A DNA stretch of 64,000 nucleotides from Lyophyllum atratum (lineage: Eukaryota; Basidiomycota; Agaricomycetes; Agaricales; Lyophyllaceae), in the NCBI GenBank assembly GCA_014905825.1, contig JACGCN010000012.1, positions 434,001 to 498,000 on the forward strand. The letters run 5' to 3'. How positions within the stretch are numbered: position 1 is the stretch's first letter; every line of letters starts with the position of its first letter. Shown here piece after piece: positions 1-11,102 of the stretch. The position numbers and the translations under genes were made by a program. The notes beneath the pieces were generated by a model, which saw only the letters and a list, made by a program, of their open reading frames with translations, was not told the origin of the DNA and made no database searches.

Positions 1-1370
1 TTCCCAGATATTGCATTCTAGTCTTGCGCCACCCTCCTCGCCTGATGCATGTGGGCGCGTAGGTAGGCCCGAAGCCTTGGTGCTGTCTGGGCCTCCGTCC
101 TCTACGTCGGATAGAGATCGGCGGAGATCGCACGTAGACGTCGCTGATGACGCTTTGTGGCTGCCCCGAGCCCCTCGCACTCGTGCAATCGATAACCGCC
201 GTCAAGGAACTTGACGATGCAACCTCCGCGCTTGTCACATTTGGCATTCTTACTGGACGTATGACCCGCCCCATCTTCCCTACTAAGATGACAATTGGAG
301 CTGGTGTCGAATTCTTTGAACTTCATGTGCAACAACTCCACCGATCGCGGGACGGAGGCAGGCTAGATGTCCACCTTGTTATGCTTGAGAAACGGCTAGA
401 GGAGGCGATGTTGGCATGCGATGTGCGTATGTCGAGCCCATTTATCGCGTTTGAGGGGCTCGTTGCTATACACCGCAAATCAGGACAGTCTGGCGTGGGG
501 TATCATGCCATATAATTCCTCAGTCGTGATTCGTTCGGCGAATTTGAAATCTTCGAACCGCTTGAGGTTCGAAGATGGAACGGTTACTTGCAATTGTGTT
601 TCAGCAAGCACGTCAATGCTCGTCGATGCGGCACAACTCGAGTACACAATCACCCCTGATATCGAAGGCCATGTCAACATATACTGCCATCGCACGTCTT
701 TTCTGGTCCACATGTCTGGTATTCTGCATTCTGAACTTCAGAATCACAATTCTGCCTCGGCTTGGAAGACTTTCTGATGACTGATGTTGCGCCATTACTT
801 CTCTATGATAGGTTGGGCGTGTCGGATACCATAGTTTGGGTGGATCAAAAATTCGATCCTCCCGGTAACTTGGACGGATGTATGAAGGCAGACCGGGCAG
901 TATCAAGGCATTACATGCCACGAGCAACCTGTCAATTCGTTCGTCTAGGTAGGTGAGCGCTGATTCTGATAGATGGTTTTACTTGTTCAATTCAAAGAAT
1001 TTCCTGCTCGATTACGATTACGGTGATGTCTCGTGTTGAATTCTTCACTTCTCATGACATTCATTTGTTGAATCAATTAGCAGCGTCGCGAAGCTCATCA
1101 GTACATTCAAAGCGTAACCATCAAAGCAACATTATCATGTGGTATCTAGCGTAAATCTGCCAAACGTCCAAAAGAGCACAGCGCTCGCTTGACATCTCGT
1201 GAGTTTTTGACAGTGAACGGTCTAAAAATATCACAGCTTGACAAGATTTGACTCTTTTAGGCAGGTAGTAGTCCACAGACTCGGATGCCAAGAAATCATA
1301 CTGAATAGCAGGATTTTCCTTGGCACACTGCCTTTCTAATGCTTGCCAGTCCTTGCAGATGTCTCGATTA
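1..1370. other. no gene recognised
   Basis: Only short open frames occur here on both strands (longest about 120 codons). None shows a domain I recognise, and none joins into a convincing spliced gene. The left edge may hold the end of a gene that starts outside the window. From about 960 to 1370 the sequence looks like AT-richer intergenic DNA leading into the promoter of the next gene. Confidence 0.4.
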
Positions 1371-1372
1371 TC

Positions 1373-1378
1373 TATAAA
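1373..1378 (+). promoter_or_regulatory. TATA box of the secreted-protein gene
   Basis: A TATAAA hexamer is followed by pyrimidine-rich stretches (CTTTCTACTTCATTACTTC) typical of fungal transcription start regions. The start codon lies about 230 bp downstream at 1605, so the 5' UTR would be fairly long. Confidence 0.5.
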
Positions 1379-1604
1379 GCCCGGCTGAGGTCCCTTTCTA
1401 CTTCATTACTTCTTTCGTTCGCTCTTCATCTTTGTTTGGCCAGGTTGCCCTCTACGGTCTTTTTTTATTCGTTCTTACTTCCTCCCTTGGGTCGGCCTTA
1501 CATCTTTGTTGCAAGCAAGTAAGCCAGAACCTCTTTACTCGTCTATTCATGGATGGCTTACGGGACTTTGTCTAGCGAAAATTCTCTCTTTAAAAATTAA
1601 CACC

Positions 1605-2338
1605 ATGTTTGCTAAACTCGCCATCGTTTCCCTCGCCACCTTGGCTTCTTATGTCTCCGCTGGACCAGTCGCCCTCAGGCCCAACTATGAATTGGGTATG
1701 TTTGATCTCTTCTGGTTGGCGTAGTTGAATCCTCAATCTGTACAATTAGCCGTTCGTGGCTTCACGTCTTTCAACAACTGGGGTGGCCACGCTTCCTTGA
1801 ACAACTTCGACAACTTCTACGGTGCTGATAACTTCGATGGATCTCACTTCAGCCAAGTCGTTGTCAAACAGGAGAAGGAACTCGTCTGCCGCACTCAGCG
1901 CGTTGAAATCATCCAGCAGCGCCTGGTTGTCCTGAGGAGATGGCCAAGAGGTCAGCTTCTTATACGAACGATGAAGCGCTGACCAAGCACTGACACTTTC
2001 ATAGGATCATCACCGAGCAGATCTGCGAGGTCGAGACTCAAACCATTGTCTTCGAGCAATGGCACTCTGGTCTCCACGGCTTCAGCCGTGACCTGCGTCG
2101 CCACACCGGCCACCAGGTCGGCTACGATCGCAACGTCGTCAGGCACTTCGGCGAGATCGTAAACGTTGACGGCTCGTTCAACACCCACGACTTTGGCTTC
2201 ACCGGCCACGACCTCGGACGTGAGACCGTCGTCGTTGGTGGCCATAACTGGGAGGATAGCCGCTCGCGCACCACTGTCGAGGATGCCTACCGCAGCTCCA
2301 GAGATGCTTACAACTCTGTCCACCCTGATCTCCTCTAA
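1605..2338 (+). pseudogene. small secreted protein gene, basidiomycete family, with apparent 1-nt deletion
   Basis: Exon 1 (1605-1695) encodes a clear signal peptide starting MFAKLAIVSLATLASYVSAG. Intron 1 is 1696-1749 and exon 2 is 1750-1950. The second intron, 1951-2004 (gtcagc..catag), leads to exon 3 (2005-2338, stop TAA). The mature part is rich in Asn, Gly, His and aromatic residues. Exon 2 (..EIIQQRLVVL) and exon 3 (IITEQICEVE..) are both clearly coding, but the frame changes near 1934/1935. Total exon length is 626 nt, one short of a multiple of three. One extra base there would give ..VVLQEMAKR joined to IITEQ, which is how I remember this basidiomycete secreted family reading. As written, the frame hits a stop in exon 3. 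This is either a recent pseudogene or a sequencing error. The function of the family is unknown to me. Confidence 0.6.
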
Positions 2339-2951
2339 GTACGTCTCACAAATCATCTTTCAATCCCTTACCAGTACTCATGCTTCATTACCCCTTAGGT
2401 GACTCGCAAGACGAGACCTTTGATGCCTTTAATGGATAGATACCGAGTATTCTGGGACACTCGGCGGCTTTAGCAACTTTTTTTGACGCCTGGATTACAA
2501 TTACGTCTGGTGTTTCGCAGAGGGACAATTTATCTTGATTACGATGTAGACCGTTTAACTAATAATTAATCACCCTTGGTTGGTCATATTATTCGTGGTA
2601 TGGTTAAGCTGCAAGAGGCAGGTGCTCTTACATCCGGTTTATTTGACGCCATTCAGTTTTTCGCTGCGGCAGTGGATAGCTTCCGAAACGCCTTCGACAT
2701 TGGCATCGTAGAGAGCATACTAATATATCAGGTGATGCAATGGCACGAGGCGCTGGAAAAAAAAGACGAAGAACGCAGAGGAGTGACGGTCCACGGAAGG
2801 ATTGCCTAGGTAGAACGAAAGGATCGGTTGATACACTTTTTAAAACAGCCATCAAAGGGACGTAACGTAGCACCAGTCTCTGAAATTCTAGACGAAGACA
2901 GACGAGAGATCCTATTTCCAGCCGCTATGCCGAGGATTTATGCAAGGGACT

Positions 2952-4458
2952 TTACCATCCCAGTCTATCTAAAGACCATCCGTAAACCTGCCCATACTCG
3001 TCGGCCGCGTTGCATAAACGCTGACCGCGATCTAGACTCGAAATCTTGTCCACATCCTCCTTGTCAAGTGTCGGGAGCTACTCGGTTCATCAGAAAAGAC
3101 TTTCGCACCTAGAAAGTTCTTGCTTACAGTGATGTTCTCCAACTGCCGGTTCTCTTTATCACTCTTTGGCACAATGACAACACCGCGAGCTAGGTGCCAC
3201 GCCAGGGTGATTTGATTTGCAGTTGTTCCATACTTGTTTGCAAGTTCCACGATAAGTGGATCATTCCGGACGGAATCATAGCCTTGTATCGAGCGAAATG
3301 AGAGTTTCGCTCAAAGATCGAGTTTGGAGGAGTAGACTAACCGCTTGGTGCATACGCTGTCAACACGATCCCTTTCTTAGCAGAATATTCGCGAAGGTCT
3401 TCTTGAACAAGGTACGGGTGCAATCTGGGACAATATGTATGTTGGTGCTTAGATAACCACGTGAATAATACGCACTCGACTTGGTTTACTGCTGGGGTGA
3501 TCTTCGCTGTCGTGAAGAGCTGCTCCAAACTATCGATATGGGAGGAAGGTATTCAGTCAACGACCTCCGCCATACTCCAAGTTCAACATACGTCTCAATT
3601 GAGAAGTTGCTCACACCAACAGCCTTAACCTTTCCAGTTTCCAAGAGCTTCTCCATCTCCACCCATGCTTGATTGAAATTGACGTCCTCCCTAACCTTTA
3701 CGGTCCCATCGGAATTCCTGGGTAGTAACGCGCTGCCCTCTACGCGAACATATAAGAATATTTTAGTTCAGGTTGCATTGTGGAACGTACTCTCATAGAC
3801 GATTGCCTGCGGCCAGTGAATAAGGAACTGGATTCGTGTGATCAGTTGAACGAGGCTTGAAAAGGTTGAAAGTGACACGCACCAGATCAATATAGTCAAC
3901 ACCGAGCGCCTTCAGACTGGCTTCAAATGTTTCTGCGACGATGTGCTGATGTGTTGCACTAAATAACCTGCATGTGAGCATGCATTGGGTGTCCGTTTAG
4001 AAATATTTTACTCGAGTTTCGTCGTAATGAAAATCTGCTCTCGAGGAATTCCAGACTCTTTGATAGCCTCTCCCACTGCACACGTTCAGTATCTGAGACT
4101 CCGTTTGAGCTGTGAAAATTGTGAGGCAGAAACCGAAGTTCTTACGATAGACCTGCGCAGTGTCTATGTGACGGTATCCAGCCTGTCATCGATGCCGATT
4201 AGATGGTGTGATTTCAGCATTCCTAAACTTATCTTGCCTTGAGAGCGTTTAGAATCCAAGCCTTGACCTTGGACTGTGCCTCTTCATTTGCAGGTGCCCA
4301 TGCTCCGTGGCCTGACAGAAGAAATCCGAAGAACGCAAGTAACCACAACCGATCAATTTAGATTAGATTAGATTACCACCGTACCAATTCTCACCGATCG
4401 CCGGTATGGTTATGCCGTTATTTAGTTTGAACTGGGGGACAGATGTGGGCGAAGACAT
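2952..4458 (-). CDS. aldo-keto reductase, xylose reductase / glycerol dehydrogenase (GCY1-like) class
   Basis: NADPH-dependent reductase of the TIM-barrel AKR superfamily, probably cytosolic. The start ATG at 4458 reads [15 protein letters not shown], and at least eight exons follow. In order they give [18 protein letters not shown], then [11 protein letters not shown] with the catalytic Asp and Tyr, then IFITTKL with the catalytic Lys, then LIHWPQA with the catalytic His. Next come VGVSNFS, NQVECHPYLVQ (after removal of an intron around 3430-3470), [25 protein letters not shown] and a C-terminus ending [10 protein letters not shown] (stop at 2952). The apparent frame break near 3080 is explained by a 50-nt intron (gtaagc..gagtag), so the gene looks intact with the full tetrad. 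It belongs to a different AKR subfamily from the AKR13 genes at 38-43 kb. The physiological substrate cannot be told from sequence. Confidence 0.88.
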
Positions 4459-4800
4459 GGTAGGATGGTTTAAGTGGGAGTCCGGGGATGACAGGTGATA
4501 CGACGTCAGGCTTACTATTTATATGGTAGCTGTATGATGAGACGATAATAAAGTTTGTGCTTAGTATGCCAACTCCCGAGCTGTCAAAGTTAGTAAGGCA
4601 AGCCAAATGCCTCATCAGGGTCCCTGTCATGGTTTACTTGGGGTCGGGGCGAAGAGCGAACTGGAGCAAAGCTTGCTATATATGACGGTGGCGAGATAGA
4701 TGTTCGTGGTTAGTACGTCCGCGTCAACTCCCAAGCTGTCATTACTGAGGCAAACCAACTGACTCCAGATAGCTCATGGTTCCAATCTTGAGTGGTGAAA

Positions 4801-4820
4801 GGATAGGATAGGATAGGATA
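4801..4820. repeat. GGATA microsatellite
   Basis: Four GGATA pentamers stand in a row between the aldo-keto reductase and DUF1996 genes. The rest of the 4459-5167 interval shows no gene I can support. Confidence 0.8.
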
Positions 4821-5167
4821 GTAATGTAATTCGGGGCGGTCCTGAACTGGTACACGTGGGGTCAGTGCAGTACATGGCATCTAATGTTGAACGTACGCTA
4901 CGGAGACGGGTGGACCATTGCAGTTGTGACGGATTAGGTCTCGCTGATTAGGATACCCATGTACCCACATATACTGTACTGAGGTTGAGACAACATGCTT
5001 TTCGCGCCGTTGAGAACATGAAGAGTGTGATTCCCTGTCGGGGGCCGTTTCATGAATCATACCCGAATGTTCGCTGAACCGCTGCAACAAACCGAAGGAG
5101 GTAGGCGAGCAGCCCTATAGTTGGAAAGAAAGTGGTTGGAGGATTGAAGGGAGATATCGATGTAAGA

Positions 5168-7156
5168 CTAAACTCCAGATACACAAATTAGTGTGAAGGC
5201 TACCGCGATTACTATGACAAGAAAAGGCTGGGCCGCGGAAGACAAGGTACCTGCGCCCTTCCTTCTACATGTTCCTTGAGCCGTCTGGGCTACAGTGGAC
5301 GATGTTGCTGCTACGACAACGGTACCTGCCGGTGGCGGGAGGGCCCCAGTTCCGTTGTAGACGGTAACAGGTGAAAGAATGGCTGGTGTGCTGGTATCGA
5401 TATAGTCCTCGTAGCAGCCAGCTTGCACAGGGTTATTCCCGGGCAGGGTGGCTAGCGTCCCAGTAGCTAGAGGCAGCGAAATTCAGGAAAGAGATCTTCG
5501 AATGACGAAAAAGGTTGTAGGCCCACTGGTTTCGTTGATGGTGTTAGTGATGTAGCAATTTGTGTGTTGATCGATTGTGAAAATGCCTTTCGCAGCACAA
5601 CATGTGGGGTCTCCATACGGATTGCAATTGCATTCATTGACAGCCCGCTGAAGGACATCGGGTTCCCAGCCATTGACGAAATCTACCATGCTAGTTAGCA
5701 CAGTAAAATTGGAAATGTAAGGCCCTTGCCCGCATGATAGCCATAGCCGGTGGGATCTCCGTTGGAAAACCTGCAAAGTGTAAGTGAATAGCACCAAAGC
5801 GGGTGATTGGCCCTACACGAAGGGTTGGCTAGGTGTCATAGCCTCCTGCCGGAAACTGTCGAATATTTGGGTGTTCCAATACATCTGAACACGATGTCGC
5901 CAAGGTCAGATTACTTAGTCCCGGAAGCTGAGAATCCTCTTTCACCTCTATGAAGATCCGCGGAATTGTCACGGGAAAACTGGGATCACTACATGTCCCA
6001 TTATCTGGACCTGTGGAAAGAAAGGCCACATGAGATTTGTGATCTGGCGAGTCAGAGTTCTGTGTGCCAAGCGAGTCAGGACGATATCAGTATATTATCA
6101 TTATGCAGGTACCTTTCCATCCCAGCAGCTAGGGAAATTCTATGTATCCCGAGCTCAGCCCTCTTGGTTCCTGAGAAATTGCAAAAAGCCGTACGTACGA
6201 TCTGTGCGCGGGTTCCGGACGGGCATCTGCCATTGGGAAGCTCATTGAACTTGCGTGATGTTCCAGTGAAATCCAAGCACAGGAATGTGATGGCTTGTTG
6301 CGCAAAGCTAGCCGGATCGAGAGTACGGAGGTTTGGATCGCCTATGACCATCATGAGAATTCAGTTTCTGAAAAGCACAGTAGACATGCACCAGAAACCA
6401 TGCGAAACTAGACCCAAGGTGTCAGCAAATGTAAGGACGAATGATTTTCTTCTGACATTGTCTGGAAATGGTGTTGTGTATCCAGGTACCTCGCTAAAGA
6501 GGTAGTCTTTTCATGTTCAGCTAGATTTTCGTGCTTGTCAGCTATGAACCTACATCTGAGAAATGCAGATTATTGAAGAAAAGGATAAGGTGCACGGGAT
6601 GGGCATACATTATTGCACTCCCGTTCGCGCTGGTGAATGTTCCGTTTTGCCACCTAGAAACCAAGACTTCGTCATTTTATACCAGGGATGGTCGGCGCCT
6701 TGGTTAACGTACTGGAAGTATAAGTGCTGTGAAACTCCGAGCTCAGAAGGTAAGGCACAAATGTGCAAGTGAAGTCACTTTACCGGGAACCAGTAGTTGC
6801 TCTTATCTTGCGGGATGGGTATTGATGTGCACCCGCTCCTGCGTAGATCCTCTGTCGTGACGTTGAATCCAAAATTACTCCCACCGAGCACTAGGAGCGA
6901 CTGTTAATAATGCCATCTAGTCGAAGACACACAATCAATCGCACCAGAGTGAACATGAGTTGAGACCCTGCCGGGATACACCACGGGATCCAATCGTTGC
7001 GTCGTCAAGATATTATCTATGATGCATTGGATAGACGTAAAATGATTTGAAGAAGTACGACGTACTGGCTCCCATCAGCCAATATGCGTACCCAAGGCCT
7101 GCCTGTAGGACGATGAAAAGGACGAGAGTTAATGCCAAAGGGACTGATGAATACAT
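5168..7156 (-). CDS. DUF1996 secreted/cell-surface protein
   Basis: The start at 7156 gives a strong signal peptide (MYSSVPLALTLVLFIVLQAG) followed by AYWLMGA. After introns come LTTQRLDPVVYPG, VLGGSNFGFNVTTEDLRRSG, LYFQYVNQGADHPWY, GYTTPFPDN, IGDPNLRTLDPASFAQQAIT, CPSGTRAQI, GPDNGTCSDPSFPVTIPRIF, DPTGYGYHADFVNGWEPDVL and NCNPYGDPTCC. These are the conserved blocks of the DUF1996 family of fungal secreted proteins, whose biochemical role is not established. The tail carries Ser/Thr/Val-rich sequence and a final hydrophobic stretch (PFLVIVIAVAFTLICVSGV), suggesting a GPI or membrane anchor. One intron near 5690-5745 seems to use a GC donor (gcaagg). The frame at about 6353-6372, between FPDN and MMVIGDP, could not be reconciled with a standard intron, so the gene model there is uncertain. 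Confidence 0.82.
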
Positions 7157-7575
7157 CTTCAAGGTTGGCGATACGTGTAGCTTAAGCAGCGGAACTAGAT
7201 AGCTGTAGGGGAAACTGAGGGGGTCTTATCTGTTCATAACATGTGGTTGCTGCGTTGACGTGCATCGTGGACAAGGATGAATGCCATATCACTGGTGCCT
7301 CATGATGTGCGTGAGAAACGAGGGATGGCCAGGAAGGCCGGAGATGCCGTATTTAATGTCAAGCTCTCCGTCAAGATCGTCTGCAGTCGTGTTGAACGCT
7401 CGTCCACAGTTGAATTGAACGTACAATTGACCATCAAACGTCACAATCAAAACTCGACATCTTAGCATGGCAAAATACCCCTTGAGCAACTGATTCTGTG
7501 AATTATATTAAATGTATCAATAGGGCCCAGAAAGCAATACGATGATGAGTGTCCTCCAGTAAATGCTGCGTGAAA
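7157..7575. other. intergenic, no gene recognised
   Basis: This lies between the start of the DUF1996 gene and the end of the PPR gene. The short open frames present show no recognisable domain or family similarity. Confidence 0.5.
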
Positions 7576-10510
7576 TCACGACGACGGCGACGAAAGGCGC
7601 GCAGGGCTTGAGGAGTCCTGTGCGCCAGGCTTCATCTTCAGGGCCGCATCCCTTCTGGCTCTGAGCGCGCCCTCGTACGCCTTGCATATATACGATAGAT
7701 ATGCAATGTCCGACGTGGCTCCCTGTGCGACAAGCCGGTGGTGCAGAATCTCCACGTCGTCGAACATGATGAGTGGGGGGACATGGTCGTCGGGAACCTC
7801 CACTGCGGAGGTCATGCGGACAAGAGGGCGCTCCCCGACGAGTACTGTGCGTGTGGCGCGGATGGCAGGTTTGGGTGTGGGGGTGCGAACGTCCGAGGGT
7901 GGGTATCGAGCGGCAAAAGCGCGGAGGTGCTGGACTGCTCTGTCGATGTTTCCAGTTCTGCTCAAAGCAAGGCACAGGTTAATGGATACATACGGCCTAG
8001 ACCTCGAGAACAAATACTTACAATGACAGTAGCCGGATCATGGCTACATGAGCCTTTTCGATGGTGCGCCCACTCAGCGCACGCTCTCCATCCTTTCCTG
8101 TCTCCTCAAGAATTTGCCACTGCGCCCACACCTCCTCAGCAAACTTCGATGCCACGACCCGCTCATGGCCGCGCCTCGCGATGGCGCATCTCGCGAGCGC
8201 CTCCACATAGGTGCGGCCTGTCCGAGAGGCCTTGCACTCATCGAAGACTTGCCTGTAGAGGTCGTATGCGGTCTCGAGCGATCCGTGTCGGTAGTGGACG
8301 GAGAGGTACGAGTTGAGGAGGCGCGGGGTCAAGGCAACGTTTCCGAACCTCCGCCGAAGGGGTGAGGCATCACCTGTGGGATCAGAGAGCGTCTTGAGGC
8401 CCGTGTCGAAGAGAATGCCTTCAAAGAGGATTTGGACCTCGTTGATGACTTCGCGGCCGCTTTGTGGAGGGATTCGGGTGAAAGAAGGTGTCCTCTCGTA
8501 ACCTTCGAGCCCAGTTGTCCGTGTTGGTCGTTGTTCGGGCGCTGTTGAGGATAGCTCCGCTGAAGGGCTGGCATCGTTGGGATGCGGAGTGTCCAAAATT
8601 TCCTTGACGGATCGGACAGCGCTCCGTTTGAATGGCGGGCAGTATGAAGCATACGCATGGAACACGTGCATCATGACCTCCTCATTCACAGGCTCCAGCC
8701 CTGAGGTCCCACTCGTGCCCTTTTGCTCCGCGATCATCTGTGCGAGAATCCACCTCGCCCTAGCCAAGTCACCCACGCGCTTGGCACCCTCCAACAACGC
8801 ACAGAACGTTCGTCTTGAAGGGGTGAACGCCGAATCACCCTGTGCGTTCCGGTGCGCATCGAGCATCTGTTTCGCAAGCCTGAAGGCCTCATTGACATAC
8901 ATAGTGGACCCTGAACGGGCGCACGCCAGGATGACGGCGTCGTACGCGCCAGCAGTTGGACTCAGCCGACGGTCGACGATCATTTCCGTCCATAGATCCA
9001 GTGCCCTTTCGGGTTCGGAGGAGCGCGTGCCCATTGGAGAGGCGCATGCGCGGATCATGAGTGTGTAAAGCGGCACATCGGGATCGGCATGAGCGACATA
9101 GCGCATGTGGCTGAAGAGATCCCAGGCTTGTGCGCGCCCGAGGGAGGATTTAGTGGAGAAGAGGGAAGTGATGACGGAGGTGTAGGTATGTATAGGGGCA
9201 GGGTGTGATTGGGATTCATAGGAATGTAGAACTTCGAGCGCGGATGTAGGTATTGTTTCGGTGGGTGTTGAGATGAGGTGGGACTTAATATGGAAGTGGC
9301 GTTGCTGCTCAGTCGGAACGCCTGAGACGCGTGAGATGACAAATATGCTCCGAAGGGGAAGGGGAACATACCATCGAGGTAATTAGTAATAATCCGTTCA
9401 GTGCCCGCAACATTTGCCGTCCATGAATACAGCTCCATTATATCAGTGGCCATTTGCTCGGGTATGGCGAAGCCACTCCGCTGTTAAGAATGTATTAATG
9501 AATACACTTAGAAAGTGGAATAATATGATTACCTTCATGAGATTCAACGTAAGCTCAGCTGCTTCTCCATCCTTGCCTAGACGCTATAAAAAGTCAACGA
9601 GTGCCTCCAAACCAAGGAACGGTGAAACATACAGCAACTCGGAAGAGAGACCCAAATTCCGCGATCGAAAGTATTGTCACTGGAAGGAAGTTGTCTTGGA
9701 AAACGGAGGGCTCAGCAGTCGGAGAACTTCTGAGTGCCGCCCGGGAAGCTTCTACGCGAGAAACGACGTCATGTACGTGCGACAACACGCGTCTGTACGC
9801 TTGAGGCAAGGGCTTCACGTTGACCGATCCAAGATTTTCATCGGTGGAGGTGTACTGGGACGAAACAGCTTCGCTGTCCGGAGAAAGCAAGCGTTGCTGG
9901 ACAGCACACACTACAGCCTTGTCCTCTTCAACTTGCAGGCGCGCAACCTCTTCAGGTGGCGGTTCGACCTTCTGTTCTGGGGCAGGTGGGAGGGCAAGCA
10001 GATCATCGTAGAGGAACATAAGCTCCTCTTCAGTATAGCTTGGAGGATCCAGGGAAGACATCTATATTTCAGTGGTTAGTGTCACAATGAGAAACTACAG
10101 AGAATTGAGCCGACCTCAGCAGACGCTGCTGCCTCTAATGCCTTCACTCGTCTTTCAAGCTCAGCACGCGGATCAGATACAATTTGCCCAGTCCTCGCAG
10201 CTAAACTCCCGCCTTCCGTAGGAGTATACTGTCGCTCGCTGTAGAGGTAGAACTCAACTTCAATACGTCGTGACTTATAGGCATAGGTTCATACATACCT
10301 ATTGGAAAGCTCTTGCCCTCGATGGCCTAGACTACCGTAGTTGTACATATGTTGGGGAGGTGGAGGTGGTGTGGCTAGCGCGGCCTGGTGCATGCGCCGC
10401 GCAGTAGAGACGCGTCGAGTTCCATTGATAGCACTTGAGGTCAGTCGCATGGGACATGCTGGTGCAGCAAGACGAAGTAAAGTCAAGTCCAGCAAAGCAG
10501 GAGGTAGCAT
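7576..10510 (-). CDS. pentatricopeptide-repeat (PPR) protein, mitochondrial
   Basis: A large RNA-binding helical-repeat protein, probably acting on mitochondrial transcripts. The first in-frame ATG (10510) gives an Arg/Leu/Ala-rich, acid-poor leader (MLPPALLDLTLLRLAAPACP) typical of a matrix presequence. Exons continue through RAELERRVKALEAAASAE and MSSLDPPSYTEEELMFLYDD to several PPR-like units. Examples are VPLYTLMIRACAS..RALDLWTEM, AYDAVILACARS..EAFRLAKQML, TFCALLEGAKR..ARARWILAQM, and later LLNSYLSVHYRHGSLETAYDL. The final intron (gtaagt..gagcag near 7955-8018) joins RLLSL to TGNIDRAVQHL and the stop is at 7576. I cannot say which fungal PPR orthologue this is; the long N-terminal part suggests a CCM1-like or lineage-specific protein. 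Confidence 0.8.
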
Positions 10511-10649
10511 TGACGACTTGTATGAAGTACTTGGGATCAATTTTCTAAGAGCGAGAAGCTGTAGCAACACATGTACAAATAACGCCAGGTCAGCTCTCGG
10601 ATTTCATCACTTCCGCAGCATGCCAAGTAACGACTTGATATTCTTCCAT

Positions 10650-10830
10650 CCTTTCGCTCTCAACAGCCGGCCGCAATGTCTCCAGGAGTTAGGGCGAGCT
10701 CGATGGGCCTCAAGATTGACGCGGTGCTGGCAGCAGAGGTCAATATAGTCCGTCTGCAGGTCTGCGAGCTTCTGGACCTGGCCACTGCACTAGGTGTACG
10801 CTGGCTTACCGTTGGGCTTGTGCCGGTCCC
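10650..10830 (-). pseudogene. decayed AKR13 aldo-keto reductase fragment
   Basis: On the minus strand the sequence reads HKPNGKPAYT, an in-frame TAG, then VQKLADLQTDYIDLCCQHRV. This closely matches the internal block HKPNSKPAYI..LQTSYVDLYYQHRVDP of the intact AKR13 gene at 40.1-41.4 kb. After a frame change it continues LLETLRPAVES, equal to the following AKR13 block VLETLRPFVETG. The stop, frame changes and absence of flanking AKR exons show it is a relic. It sits immediately upstream of the PPR gene start, about 28 kb from the intact array. Confidence 0.8.
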
Positions 10831-11102
10831 TCTCATAATCGAGTTCGAATATAACGACGTCAAAGAGTGCAAAGTCTCTGAGGGCGACCATAAAGAGGTC
10901 CAATTTCTGTGAATTTCGAGTAGTCATTGCAACATCTGCATTATTTGGTACCCGAACCCGCTCTGCTTGCTGCGAGTCTATGTCGTGATCGGATTCCAAT
11001 TCAGCAGATTACTGTACAATGGAGATAGATATGTCATTGTCGTTGTAGTACGTAGATAGGATATGTCAAACTCGAGTCTTTCAGATGTTTCGATCTTCCA
11101 TC

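Noticed and set aside
147..515. 122-codon plus-strand frame at the left edge
   Set aside because: No homology recognised and an equally long frame lies on the other strand; not enough to call a gene.
3070..3110. Apparent frameshift near the C-terminus of the 3-4.5 kb aldo-keto reductase
   Set aside because: A 50-nt GT..AG intron (gtaagc..gagtag) restores [15 protein letters not shown] and the normal [10 protein letters not shown] ending.
8048..9068. Plus-strand frames up to 192 codons
   Set aside because: Antisense shadows of the PPR gene.
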